Assembly (NCBI GenBank): GCA_038147175.1
Contig: JAYQTD010000002.1
Span: 62,001-126,000 of the forward strand
Length of the DNA stretch: 64,000 nucleotides
Source: Eutrophosalina marina
GTDB taxonomy: Bacteria; Bacteroidota; Bacteroidia; Flavobacteriales; Flavobacteriaceae
Reading direction: 5' to 3'
A program made the translations under genes and the position numbers. Below the pieces are notes generated by a model. It did not search any database. It saw only the letters and a list, made by a program, of their open reading frames with translations, and was not told the origin of the DNA. Positions 18,901 to 27,076 of this stretch are shown here, piece by piece (position 1 is the stretch's first letter; every line of letters starts with the position of its first letter).

Positions 18901-19198
18901 CTGATTTTTCAGTCTTATCTTCAAATTGGAAGTTTCCAAGATTCCTATAAATTTTATCATCTATAAGATTCGCAGCGAAAAAGATGTCATCTAGACCATC
19001 ATTATCGAAATCTCCAATCCCTACACCAGCACCACCATAATAATTAGCATACAAAAAAATACTATGCTGTTTAGTATCAACTAAATCATTTGAAAAATCA
19101 ATTCCAGTTTCAGAGTTATCTAGCAATGTAAATAGAGACTCTTGTGCAAGTGTTATAACTGAAAAAAATAAAAAGAAAAATCCTGTCAGTTTCCTCAT
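15923..19198 (-). CDS. Giant FG-GAP/VCBS repeat protein with ASPIC/UnbV domain
   Basis: 1091 aa, exported (signal peptide ending VITLAQ). Calcium-type repeats of the form DxDxDGxxDI appear seven times in the N-terminal half (for example DFDNDGLDDIFFA, DVNNDGLLDIYVS, DFNKDGWADIYVA, DLDNDGDLDLVVN). An ASPIC/UnbV domain follows at about 510-590 (LKLKDNKPTFGTKVSLY, DSIVIEWPDQK). Seven more repeats run to the C-terminus (DVNGDGLEDLFVG ... DYDGDQINDLLIV). It should form one or two beta-propellers on the cell surface or in the periplasm. It lies just downstream of susD but behind a strong terminator hairpin. Biochemical function unknown. Confidence 0.9.
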   Translation of the reverse strand: MRKLTGFFFLFFSVITLAQESLFTLLDNSETGIDFSNDLVDTKQHSIFLYANYYGGAGVGIGDFDNDGLDDIFFAANLIDDKIYRNLGNFQFEDKTEKSGIINNGSWSTGVTVADVNNDGLLDIYVSCELYDDAPILRKNKLYINKGNFKFEESAEKWGVDVDRRTRHSVFFDYNNDGLLDLYLLNHPPNTGNFSPFFGTDMTLPEYNLQLFENKGDHFIDVTVAAGLDRAGFPNAAVIGDFNKDGWADIYVANDFDAPDFLYFNNQDGSFSYKTESSLRHTSFYSMGVDAADINNDSHLDLMVLDMTAEDNFRLKSNMSGMNPDSFWNVVKGGGHYQYMFNTMQLNNGNNTFSDVAQLTGTAATDWSWSSLVADFDNDGNKDIYITNGLLRDIRNTDADKKISDIVSKKINEYIINNPDDTDISLWDVVDLQELLDIMPSQKLKNYYYKNDGNLEFSNITENSGLNQPSFSHGASYVDLDNDGDLDLVVNNVNEQAYIYRNNSEKSENNFIRLKLKDNKPTFGTKVSLYKDDHFQYFETTNVRGIYSNSEDIVHFGLGKYSSVDSIVIEWPDQKIQTIYSPKTNKLHEIKKKAKIKTQNELIKPTIFTEDKLTLQHSHKENYFDDYEKQVLLPHKLSQLGPALSKGDVNGDGLEDLFVGGASGQNASIYIQLEDQTFIESQNEIFQRHRSLEDVDAVFFDSDNDGDQDLYVVTGGNEFAPNSSAYLDRLYINDGNGNFKFERAFLPEIYESGATVKPFDFDNDGDLDLFIGSRMIPWNYPEPASSYILINENGKFSELMNQTDLKDLGLVTDAEWLDYDGDGDNDIVVVGEWMPITILKNENGNFIKTELDTNLGCSSTGWWYSVEVSDLNNDNLPDIVVGNLGLNYKYKANVEEPFEVFYDDFDDNGSKDIVLAYYNYGIQFPLRGFSCSSQQVPELKGKFEKYDIFASLDVQEVYGEENLENALRLSVNTFESAALINKTDFFDFKPLPVQAQFSSINDIIIKDYDGDQINDLLIVGNMYHAEIETTRNDAGNGLLLKGLGDGNFKDISISESGFFTPGDSKKAISLKLGDQDLTIVANNNDRLQIFK

Positions 19199-19203
19199 AT
19201 TTC

Positions 19204-19234
19204 AAAAAAAAAGGGAGGATAAAAATCCTCCCTT
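19204..19234 (-). terminator. Intrinsic terminator between susD and the ASPIC gene
   Basis: A perfect 10 bp stem (AAGGGAGGAT / ATCCTCCCTT, 19211-19220 and 19225-19234) with a four-base loop, followed on the minus strand by a run of nine T (19204-19212). It lies 28 bases after the susD stop, and its T-run ends five bases before the ATG of the ASPIC gene, so that gene needs read-through or a promoter upstream of the hairpin. Confidence 0.9.
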
Positions 19235-19262
19235 AAATATAATTATAATAAACTAAAGTTTA

Positions 19263-20762
19263 TTACTTATCCCACCACATTCTGGTCATCCAAGTGTCTG
19301 CACCTTGTCTTGCGACAGCAGCTGCATAATTTTCAGCATTAGTTGCTGATTCACCACCAGGATAAATCATTCTTCTCATGATTTGGTTACCAGAAACACT
19401 GTTCGGGTGCTGAGTTGGAGATAGAGTTGGATATCCAGTTCTTCTCCAGTTAGCATAAGCTTCATACTCGTTTAAGAATGTAGCTTTCCAGTACTCATTC
19501 ATTAGCATTTCCCAACCTTTAGAACTATCATAAGCTCCAGGTCCAGCTAAGAAAGCGTCAATATCAGCTTGAGCAATTGGAGTAGAATCTGGGTAGAAAT
19601 CTGCTAACATTGTCATGGCTGCTGTAACTCCAGCATCATAATAAGTTTTAGCATCTCCTGAAACCCAACCTCTTATAATTGCTTCACCAATTAAGAAGTG
19701 TACCTCAGCTGTAGTTAGAAGTACCATTGGTACATCCTTCTTTCTTAAAGCTGGGTGAGTTTGAGCATAAATATGTCTGTCAGCTACACCAGCGTAAGTA
19801 ACACCGTCAGATCCAACATAATCATCAGAAGTTCTACCATTAGGCATACCGATTATTTCACCAGCAGCATTTGAGCTACCAGGTGCGAATAATACTGATA
19901 ATCTAGGATCTCCAGCTAAGTGAGCACCAAAAGTTGCACTCATTCTCATTTGAGAATCCACGTCGAATACTTCACCGTGACCATTTTTGTTGATCCCTTC
20001 AGGTCCATCCGTATGAGCAATCACAGCATTACCAGCATTAGATGCGATAATACCACCATTGATTGCTTTAACAGCCCAAGCTTGAGCAGAAGCAGGGTCA
20101 GCTTTAGTCATTCTCATTGCTAATCTTAGCATCATAGAATTACCAAGAGCTTTCCACTTAGCACCATCTCCACCATAGATAACATCTGAATTACCAAGGC
20201 TTGAGTTACCAGAAATCTGAGCAACTGCACCTTCTAATTCAGATAACATATCCATGTAGATATCTTGCTGAGCATCATACTTTGGTTTTAAAGTACCATC
20301 AATATAACCTTTACCAGCTTCAGAGTAAGGAATATCTCCATGAGTATCTGTCAATCTATGATAGATGATTACTCTTAAGATTCTTGCCATACCCATTTCT
20401 GTTCCAGAATTACCTTCATCATTTAACTGAGCAATGATATCTTCGATACCTTTAACAGCTGATGGGTAATATCTGTCCCATAAAGAAGTAGCATAACTAT
20501 CAACTCTAAAATACTTATCTCCAGACCAGTAACTAGCAGTAGTCGCATAGTGCTGAATTAAAGTAGAGTTATAAATTAAACTATTTCTCCAGTTTTCATA
20601 TCTACCACCACTAGTATCAAGAATAGTTTTTGCAAACTTATTCCCTACACCAATTTGTGCAGCAGCATTTGGGTTTACATTCATTTCTTCAAACCCCTTA
20701 TCAAACTCACAAGAAGTAAGAGCAAATGCAAACGCTAAAAATGTAATTAAAATCTTTTTCAT
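19263..20762 (-). CDS. susD: SusD/RagB-like outer-membrane lipoprotein
   Basis: Surface lipoprotein that caps a SusC TonB-dependent transporter and binds its ligand. 499 aa. Lipoprotein signal ends ALTSCEFDKGFEEMN, where the FEEMNVNPN segment is typical of the SusD-like family that also has the DTHGDIPYSEA motif, both present here. The C-terminal WRRTGYPTLSP and MRRMIYPGGE segments are also family hallmarks. Six bases separate it from susC. Codon use is richer in G+C than neighbouring genes, as expected for an abundant envelope protein. The ligand cannot be read from the sequence. Confidence 0.95.
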   Translation of the reverse strand: MKKILITFLAFAFALTSCEFDKGFEEMNVNPNAAAQIGVGNKFAKTILDTSGGRYENWRNSLIYNSTLIQHYATTASYWSGDKYFRVDSYATSLWDRYYPSAVKGIEDIIAQLNDEGNSGTEMGMARILRVIIYHRLTDTHGDIPYSEAGKGYIDGTLKPKYDAQQDIYMDMLSELEGAVAQISGNSSLGNSDVIYGGDGAKWKALGNSMMLRLAMRMTKADPASAQAWAVKAINGGIIASNAGNAVIAHTDGPEGINKNGHGEVFDVDSQMRMSATFGAHLAGDPRLSVLFAPGSSNAAGEIIGMPNGRTSDDYVGSDGVTYAGVADRHIYAQTHPALRKKDVPMVLLTTAEVHFLIGEAIIRGWVSGDAKTYYDAGVTAAMTMLADFYPDSTPIAQADIDAFLAGPGAYDSSKGWEMLMNEYWKATFLNEYEAYANWRRTGYPTLSPTQHPNSVSGNQIMRRMIYPGGESATNAENYAAAVARQGADTWMTRMWWDK

Positions 20763-20768
20763 TTTTTA

Positions 20769-23700
20769 TTAAAATTTAAGATTAACGTTGAAACCAATTG
20801 TTCTTGGAACAGGCATACCAGAGAACTCTAAACCTTGAGAGTTGTTACTGTTATACGCTGATTCAGGATCAACATTTTCTACGTCATTGGATAAGAAGAA
20901 TAAGTTCTTACCAATAAGTGAAACACTTGCAGATTGAATGAATGTACCTTCAAGAACGTCAGATGGAATTTTATATCCAATACTTAACTGTCTTAATCTC
21001 ATATAATCTGAATCTCTGATACCAGCCTCAGCTGCATCATTATATCTTCCCCAATATGCTTGTTGTTGAGCATAATCAAGTGAAGTAGTAATTACAGAAC
21101 CATCTTCAAGAACTCCATCTGGAACCATACCAGCTTCTCTACCACCTGCAGGAACAGTCATTTTGTGAAGACCATAACCAATTAGACGGTTGTTAGTACC
21201 TGAATAGATTTGACCACCAGATTTACCTTCAATAAGGAAACCAGCATTAAAGTCTTTATATCTGAAAGAAGCTCCAATACCAATTTGCTGTGGCGGTACA
21301 CCAAATCCTAAGATTTTTCTGTTATTTACGATTACTGGTACTGGATAACCTCTAGAAGTTTCGTGAACGATTCTTCCTTGAGAGTCTCTTTGGAAAGAAG
21401 TTCCAAATAAAGCACCATATTTTTCACCAACGATATGAGTAACTCTTAAGTTTCTATCTCTTGGCTCATCAAGTGAAATATTTCCACCTGTATCATTTGT
21501 AGCAACAACTTTACTTTCGTTATTAGTATAGTTAAGCGAAACTTCCATTGCGAAATCATCAGTAACTACAGGCTTATACTTTAAAAGTAATTCAACCCCT
21601 GAGTTATTGATTTCACCTAAGTTTGCTAATGCACTTCCATAACCTGATGTTGCAGAAGCACTTACACCAACAATGTCACCAACAGTTTCATTGTCATAGT
21701 AAGTAGCATCTAAACTAAGTCTATTATCAAGTGCTCTAATATCAAAACCAAATTCAGTTTCATTTTTCTCAAATGGAGTAATTTCTGTATTTGGAATCTG
21801 ACCACCGTTAACTTGACCTAAAGAAGCACCTAAGTGACCTTGACCTACAATACCGTAAGTTAAGTTAAGTCTGTATGGGCTATCAGCACCACCTGCTACC
21901 TGAGAGTATCCTGCTCTTAACTTTAAGAAAGAAATATCTCCTAAATCCATTGCATCTGAAAGAACTAATGAAAGTGTTGCAGATGTATATAAATCGTTGT
22001 TAGGAGCATTTTTTCCAGCTAAAGAAAGAGTTGAGAACCAGTCATTTCTAGCAGTTACAGTTAAGTATGCCCAGTCATTATATCCGAATTCAGCAGATCC
22101 GTAAGCAGAGTTAATTTGCTTTTCAGAAAATCCATAACCTGTAGACTTAGATTTCGTATTGTTAATAGAAACTAAACCTGGAACGATGAATTCATTACCT
22201 CTTTGACTCATTGATTGGCTTTCAACAATGTTTGAACCAACACCAACGAATGCAGTTAAACTAACTTGGTCAGTTAAAGATAAATTGTCTGTACCTAAGA
22301 AGAAGTCAGCATCAAACTGCTTAAACTGTAAGGCATAATGTGTGATTTGACCCTTTGGAATATATCCTGTACCATAAGGCTCAGAATTTGTTCTAAATAA
22401 ATCATATCTATCAGTACCAACTCGACCTCTAATATATAAGAAGTCTGTTAAGTCTAATCTTGCGTTAATCGATCCTATAAATCTTTCTTTTTCTGCGTCG
22501 TTAACATAATAGTTTTGAGCAAACCATGGGTTCTGGATGTAGATACTTGGAGTCGCTCTGTACTCAGTTAAGTCATCATTTCTACCATCTCCGTTAGGTC
22601 CTTTTGCCCAATTTACGTCCATTGAAGGAGCATAGTTGTTAACAATCCAGTTCGCGTTACCAGGACCATCCGATAATCTTGGGTTACCAGATTGATCTTC
22701 CAAACTATATTTTAAGTTAGCATCAACCTTTAGGTTATCACCAAGTTTCTGTGATGTATTAACAGAAAGCATGATTTCTATCTAGAGTTGAATTTGGAGA
22801 GATATCATCATTATCTAAGTTAGTAATTGAGAATCTTGTATTTCCATTTTCATTTCCAGTAGAGAATGAAATTGTGTTTGATAACGTTGTACCAGTTCTA
22901 TAGAACTTGTCTTTGTTGTCAGAATACACATAAGGTCTACTAACACCATCAAATTGTGGTACTAACTGACCAGACATTTTAGCACCCCAAGCACTCCACA
23001 TGTTATCCATAGCAGAAGTTGAGTTTGATGGAGCAGCACCAAGTGATCCAGCACCATAAGTTGTCTGAGTATCCCACAAGCTAGTGTTCAACATGTCGAA
23101 CTGAGTAGTTGAGTTAATTTCAATACCTAGACCTTCTGAACCTAAACCATTCTTAGTTGTAATAATAATTACACCATTCGAAGCTCTTGATCCATAAAGC
23201 GCAGCAGCAGCACCACCTTTAAGTACAGTTACAGATGCAACATCGTCTGGGTTGATACTTGAAATACCATCACCAAAGTCAGTTCCACCCCACATACCAG
23301 CGGCACCTAGGTTATTGTTGTTGATTGTAATACCATCCACAACATAAAGTGGTTGGTTGTTACCTGTTAATGAACTCGAACCTCTAATGACAACCCTAGA
23401 TGAACCTTTCGCACCCATCGCACTACCTGTGATGTTAACACCGGCAACTTTACCTTGAAGGGCGTTGATTGCGTTCGTTGAAGGGTTGGCGCTGATTTCA
23501 TCACCCTCGACATTGGTCACCGAATACCCCAGCGCTTTAGTGTTTCTCTGAACACCAAGTGCTGTTACAACGACCTCTTCTAAGGCATTGTCAGGCTCTA
23601 ATGAAACATTGACGGTACTTGATGAACCAACTACAACAGATTGAGAGGAGTATCCTACGAAGCTAAACACAAGAGTATCCCCCTGTGAAGCACTTATAGA

Positions 23701-23883
23701 ATAATTTCCATCAAAATCCGTTGAAACTCCGTTCGAAGTTCCCTGGACTAAAACAGTAGCACCTGGAAGAGGCACACCATTCTCGTCTGTGACTGTACCA
23801 GAAATCTGTTGAGCATACGCCGACAATGTCAACGCAAAAAACAACACAAAACTTGTACAAATCCTCGTGAATTTTGTTTTCAT
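20769..23883 (-). pseudogene. susC: SusC/RagA TonB-dependent outer-membrane transporter, one frameshift
   Basis: TonB-dependent importer partnered with the SusD-like protein, about 1037 aa when joined. N-terminal part: signal peptide ending LSAYAQ, carboxypeptidase-like/CNA-B domain (ISGTVTDENGVPLPGATVLV), then the plug with the hallmark VVTALGVQRNTKALGYSVT and GAAAALYGSRASNGVIIITT. C-terminal part: beta-barrel ending in the aromatic FNVNLKF. The frame breaks near 22773 (minus-strand context AGAAATCATGCTTTC), where NSTLDRN in one frame should join LSVNTSQKLGDN in the other. Removing one base restores a full protein. Probably a sequence error; a real inactivation is possible. An intergenic region of 188 bp precedes it. 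Confidence 0.9.
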
Positions 23884-23961
23884 AAGTGTTTAATTTTAGT
23901 TATTGTGAATTAAAAATTAATTGTTATTAGAGTACAATTTAGACAATTTTCTTAAAGTTTT

Positions 23962-23979
23962 GTTAAAATTTAACATGTT
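23962..23979. promoter_or_regulatory. Inverted repeats upstream of susC, possible operator
   Basis: GTTAAAATTTAAC (23962-23974) is a perfect 6 bp inverted repeat around one base, and overlaps the 8 bp palindrome AACATGTT (23972-23979). They lie about 80-95 bases upstream of the susC start, in the only long gap of this region. AT-rich palindromes arise easily by chance, so this is a candidate only. Confidence 0.25.
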
Positions 23980-24071
23980 TTTTTACGAAAGTGATACTCA
24001 GGAGGGCTAATAATTTGATAATCAGTATTAAAATAGGTCTAAAATTATCAATATAATAATTGAAAAAAATC

Positions 24072-26093
24072 CTACATCAACATTACCTCATCAACAAACA
24101 ACCAAGCAGGTTCTCCCTCTGCTGGATGTCCTTTTGGAAGTTTTTTATTTGAAATGACTTTTAGTCGAACTTTTTTAAGTTTTTTATTGACTGGGACTCT
24201 GTAAGTGTATAAAGGACCTTTTTCTTCATCAAAGTTTTTCGAGTAGACATTTTTTGAATATACAAGCTCATCATTACCTGAACTTATATCATAAAGTTCA
24301 ATTTTTGTAGGAAACAAAATATACGCTCCATAAGCTGATAAACAAGAAATTCCAATTTCTCCAACTCCTTCTGGAATTGAGAATTCAGCCACCATATCAC
24401 CTGATCTGGAATCAGATTTTAAAAATCCATTCCATCTACCATCTCTAAAGTCAAAAGATCCAACAGTTTTATCAGTAAGAATACCTTCTGCAGCATAGGG
24501 TGCAACAGTGGTGCTTAATAATTTAAAATCAGTTATTGAACCAGCAATTTTTTTATATAAAATTTCTTTAACTGGACTAGGTCTTGATCCTTCTTTAAAG
24601 GCTTTGAATTTTAAATTAGTTGTTTTATTTATAGTAATTGGATTTTCATATAACAACGAAAGGCTGTCAGGCTCATCTCCATCAATTGTATACCTATATT
24701 CAGGATTCGTAATATCAGAAACAACTTCTACATTCAAAGAATTAGAAAATAGAGTTTGAAACTCAGGGTTTACAAAAGGAATTTTAAGTGGAACATTGGA
24801 TGCAAAATCATCCAGTGATACACCAAAGTATATCTTATTATTAGAACTTGCTGCAATTTCTTTAGTTAATTCAAGATCAGTTATAGTGTTGTAAGCAAAA
24901 ACTCTTTCATTAATTGGATTTGAAATAAATTTTTCAAAAACACCAACATCAATATCATTATTACTAAGAATTAATGTTTGAATATCAAGATCTAATTTTT
25001 CAAGATCCTCAGACGAAAGGCTTGTATTGTTTAAATTCAGATACGTTAGATTTTCTAAATCATCAAGTTTAGATAAATTAACAGAACTTAAATCAACAAA
25101 AGACAAATCAAGTCTTTTGATATTTTCACCAACTTTTGAAAGCAAATTGAAATAACTTTGCTTGAAAGTTTTTCCCTGGAACTTTATATCAATAAAATTA
25201 TTTTCCGAGCTTATTCTTTCAATTCTAAATTCATTTTCAATTAACTTTTCTAGTTGTGATCTTTTTGGTGGGTCTACATCAGCAATCTGCTTTGGAAGAA
25301 AATCAAGAATTTCCTTCGAATAATCATCCTCTCCAATTTGAAGATAATTTTCAAAATCAGCTCCATTGTCAATCCATAATTTGATAAGCTCTATTTCGTT
25401 TTCAGTTGGCTGAGCATTACCATCAGGCGGCATATGATGCTCGTCATCCAATGGAAGATTCAAATAGGTGTAAAGCCTACTTTTATCTGAATTACTAACC
25501 TCAATTATTTTTCCATATTCACCTCCTTTCATGATTTGATCAACAGATGTTAGCATTAAGTCACCTTTACTTTTATTTATATTATGACACTTAACACATT
25601 TAGAATCAAAAATTGGTGTTATCACTTGATTAAAAACGTGTATGCTATCATAACTAACTAAAGCTGTTTTATTTTCAAACTCGGGAATTTTTAAATAATC
25701 AACCCCATGAGTCATTGAACCTCCAAAATGACTGGTTACTGAAATTAAAATTTGAGAAGTTAAAAAAGAGGATAATACAATTTTCTTTGAAAAATTGTTT
25801 TTGTGTAGATAAAGAGTAATTCCAATTAAAAGAGTTGAAATTATTGCAAGCCACATATGCCTATCAACTAAAGCCTCATTATATCCTCCTTCTAAATGAA
25901 GAATATAACCTAAAATAGATGTTATTATAGCACTTCCAAATGAGAAAATAAGACCAAAGTTTATAGGAGCAGAGTAATTCTCTTTTAAAAAATTCTGAAG
26001 AAGATATAATAAGAAAGTAAATATAAATCCACCGATTGGCAAGTGCAATAAGAGTATGTGGTAATTACCTAAATATTTAATTAATTCCTCCAA
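24072..26093 (-). CDS. Membrane haem-c protein with LRR and chitobiase-type C-terminal domains
   Basis: 673 aa multi-domain protein. Residues 1-130 hold four hydrophobic segments beginning HILLLHLPIGGFIFTFLLYLL (DUF2231-like). Around 160 a single CxxCH haem-c site (SKCVKCHNINKSKGDL) starts a planctomycete-type cytochrome domain with its Met-containing DDEHHMPPDGNAQPTENE. Residues ~300-400 are leucine-rich repeats (LDLSFVDLSSVNLSKLDDLENL). Residues ~430-500 resemble the Fn3-associated/chitobiase C-terminal fold (PEYRYTIDGDEPDSLS). The last ~150 residues match the beta-rich tail often found after it. The start seems to be TTG, three bases after the asparaginase stop. Last gene of a four-gene operon. 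Role unknown; the chitobiase-type module hints at a surface carbohydrate. Confidence 0.8.
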   Translation of the reverse strand: MEELIKYLGNYHILLLHLPIGGFIFTFLLYLLQNFLKENYSAPINFGLIFSFGSAIITSILGYILHLEGGYNEALVDRHMWLAIISTLLIGITLYLHKNNFSKKIVLSSFLTSQILISVTSHFGGSMTHGVDYLKIPEFENKTALVSYDSIHVFNQVITPIFDSKCVKCHNINKSKGDLMLTSVDQIMKGGEYGKIIEVSNSDKSRLYTYLNLPLDDEHHMPPDGNAQPTENEIELIKLWIDNGADFENYLQIGEDDYSKEILDFLPKQIADVDPPKRSQLEKLIENEFRIERISSENNFIDIKFQGKTFKQSYFNLLSKVGENIKRLDLSFVDLSSVNLSKLDDLENLTYLNLNNTSLSSEDLEKLDLDIQTLILSNNDIDVGVFEKFISNPINERVFAYNTITDLELTKEIAASSNNKIYFGVSLDDFASNVPLKIPFVNPEFQTLFSNSLNVEVVSDITNPEYRYTIDGDEPDSLSLLYENPITINKTTNLKFKAFKEGSRPSPVKEILYKKIAGSITDFKLLSTTVAPYAAEGILTDKTVGSFDFRDGRWNGFLKSDSRSGDMVAEFSIPEGVGEIGISCLSAYGAYILFPTKIELYDISSGNDELVYSKNVYSKNFDEEKGPLYTYRVPVNKKLKKVRLKVISNKKLPKGHPAEGEPAWLFVDEVMLM

Positions 26094-26096
26094 TTT

Positions 26097-27068
26097 TTAA
26101 ACTTTATAATCTGCATCAATTAAAACAGAATCATTTTCTTTATCTGTTAATGCATAATTAAATCCTTTTTTTAAACTATATCCAGCGTAATCTCCAGATT
26201 TGCTTAAGGCAATAAAACCAACTTGTAAATATTCCCATTCTGGTCTATTTCTATGTAGATTCGTAATCCTCTCAACTACTTCTTTACATGCATCTAAAGG
26301 AGTCATACCATTTCTCATACACTCAACTACCATAGCACTACCAGCAGTTCTAATAACTGCTTCTCCTAAACCTGTTGATGCAGCAGCCCCAACTTCATTA
26401 TCTAAAAATAAGCCTGCTCCAATGATGGGAGAGTCTCCAACTCTACCGTGCATTTTCCATGCTGCACCACTTGTTGTACAAGCGCCAAACAAATTGTTTT
26501 CCTCATCTAATAGTAGCATACTGATTGTATCGTGATTTTCAATATTGATTACTGGTTTATATTCAGATTTTTTTAACCAATTCTCCCAATCTTTTTTTGA
26601 TTTTTCAGTTAAAAGATTCATGCTTTTAAATCCATTTTTTATAGCAAAATCATAAGCTCCTTTTCCAGATAACATTACGTGAGGTGTTTTTTCCATAACC
26701 AACCTAGCAACAGATATTGGATTTTTAATATTTTGTAAAAAACTAACTGCACCACAGTCATTATTCTTATCCATTATACAGGCATCTAAAGTCACTTTTC
26801 CTTCTCTGTCAGGAAGCCCTCCATATCCAACAGATCTTTCATCAGGATTATCCTCAGAATCTCTAACACCATACTCAACTGCTGTTAATCCACCATCTCC
26901 TTTTTTCAAAAGTTCCCAAGCAATTTTATTAGCAGGTACTCCATGTTTCCAGGTTGAAATAATTCTGGGGCCAGGATTTGAATTTTTCATTGATAATATG
27001 TTATTACTTAAGCTTCCTACAGCTACTGATCCAACTACACCTTTTTTTATAAAATTTCTTCTTTTCAA
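26097..27068 (-). CDS. N4-(beta-N-acetylglucosaminyl)-L-asparaginase (glycosylasparaginase)
   Basis: Ntn-hydrolase that cleaves the GlcNAc-Asn bond left after N-glycoprotein breakdown, giving aspartate and GlcNAc-amine. 323 aa with a Tat-like signal (MKRRNFIKKG). Conserved N-terminal block DGGLTAVEYGVRDSEDNP and GYGGLPDREGKVTLDA define the glycosylasparaginase branch. Autocleavage is expected before Thr181 in ENHDTISMLLLD; the downstream GRVGDSPIIGAG and ASTGLGEAVIRT blocks bind substrate. The start codon appears to be TTG. It lies nine bases after a sulfatase gene in the same operon, pointing to glycoconjugate degradation. Confidence 0.92.
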   Translation of the reverse strand: MKRRNFIKKGVVGSVAVGSLSNNILSMKNSNPGPRIISTWKHGVPANKIAWELLKKGDGGLTAVEYGVRDSEDNPDERSVGYGGLPDREGKVTLDACIMDKNNDCGAVSFLQNIKNPISVARLVMEKTPHVMLSGKGAYDFAIKNGFKSMNLLTEKSKKDWENWLKKSEYKPVINIENHDTISMLLLDEENNLFGACTTSGAAWKMHGRVGDSPIIGAGLFLDNEVGAAASTGLGEAVIRTAGSAMVVECMRNGMTPLDACKEVVERITNLHRNRPEWEYLQVGFIALSKSGDYAGYSLKKGFNYALTDKENDSVLIDADYKV

Positions 27069-27076
27069 TTTATATA

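Noticed and set aside
15923..19198. DNA-level tandem repeat or minisatellite
   Set aside because: The recurring CCATCATTATC-like strings are codons for the repeated DNDG calcium motifs; spacing and sequence vary as in a repeat protein.
20769..22772. A separate complete SusC-like barrel protein
   Set aside because: It lacks a signal peptide, CNA-B domain and plug, which are all in the other half; the two parts join at a single base.
22759..22790. Phase-variable switch at the SusC frame break
   Set aside because: No repeat, homopolymer tract or inverted repeat is present at the break that could drive slippage or inversion.
19263..23883. Horizontal transfer of the SusCD genes because their G+C is visibly higher than neighbours
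   Set aside because: Abundant envelope proteins show such codon bias in this group. Flanking genes and overlaps look native, and no mobile element or integration site was seen.
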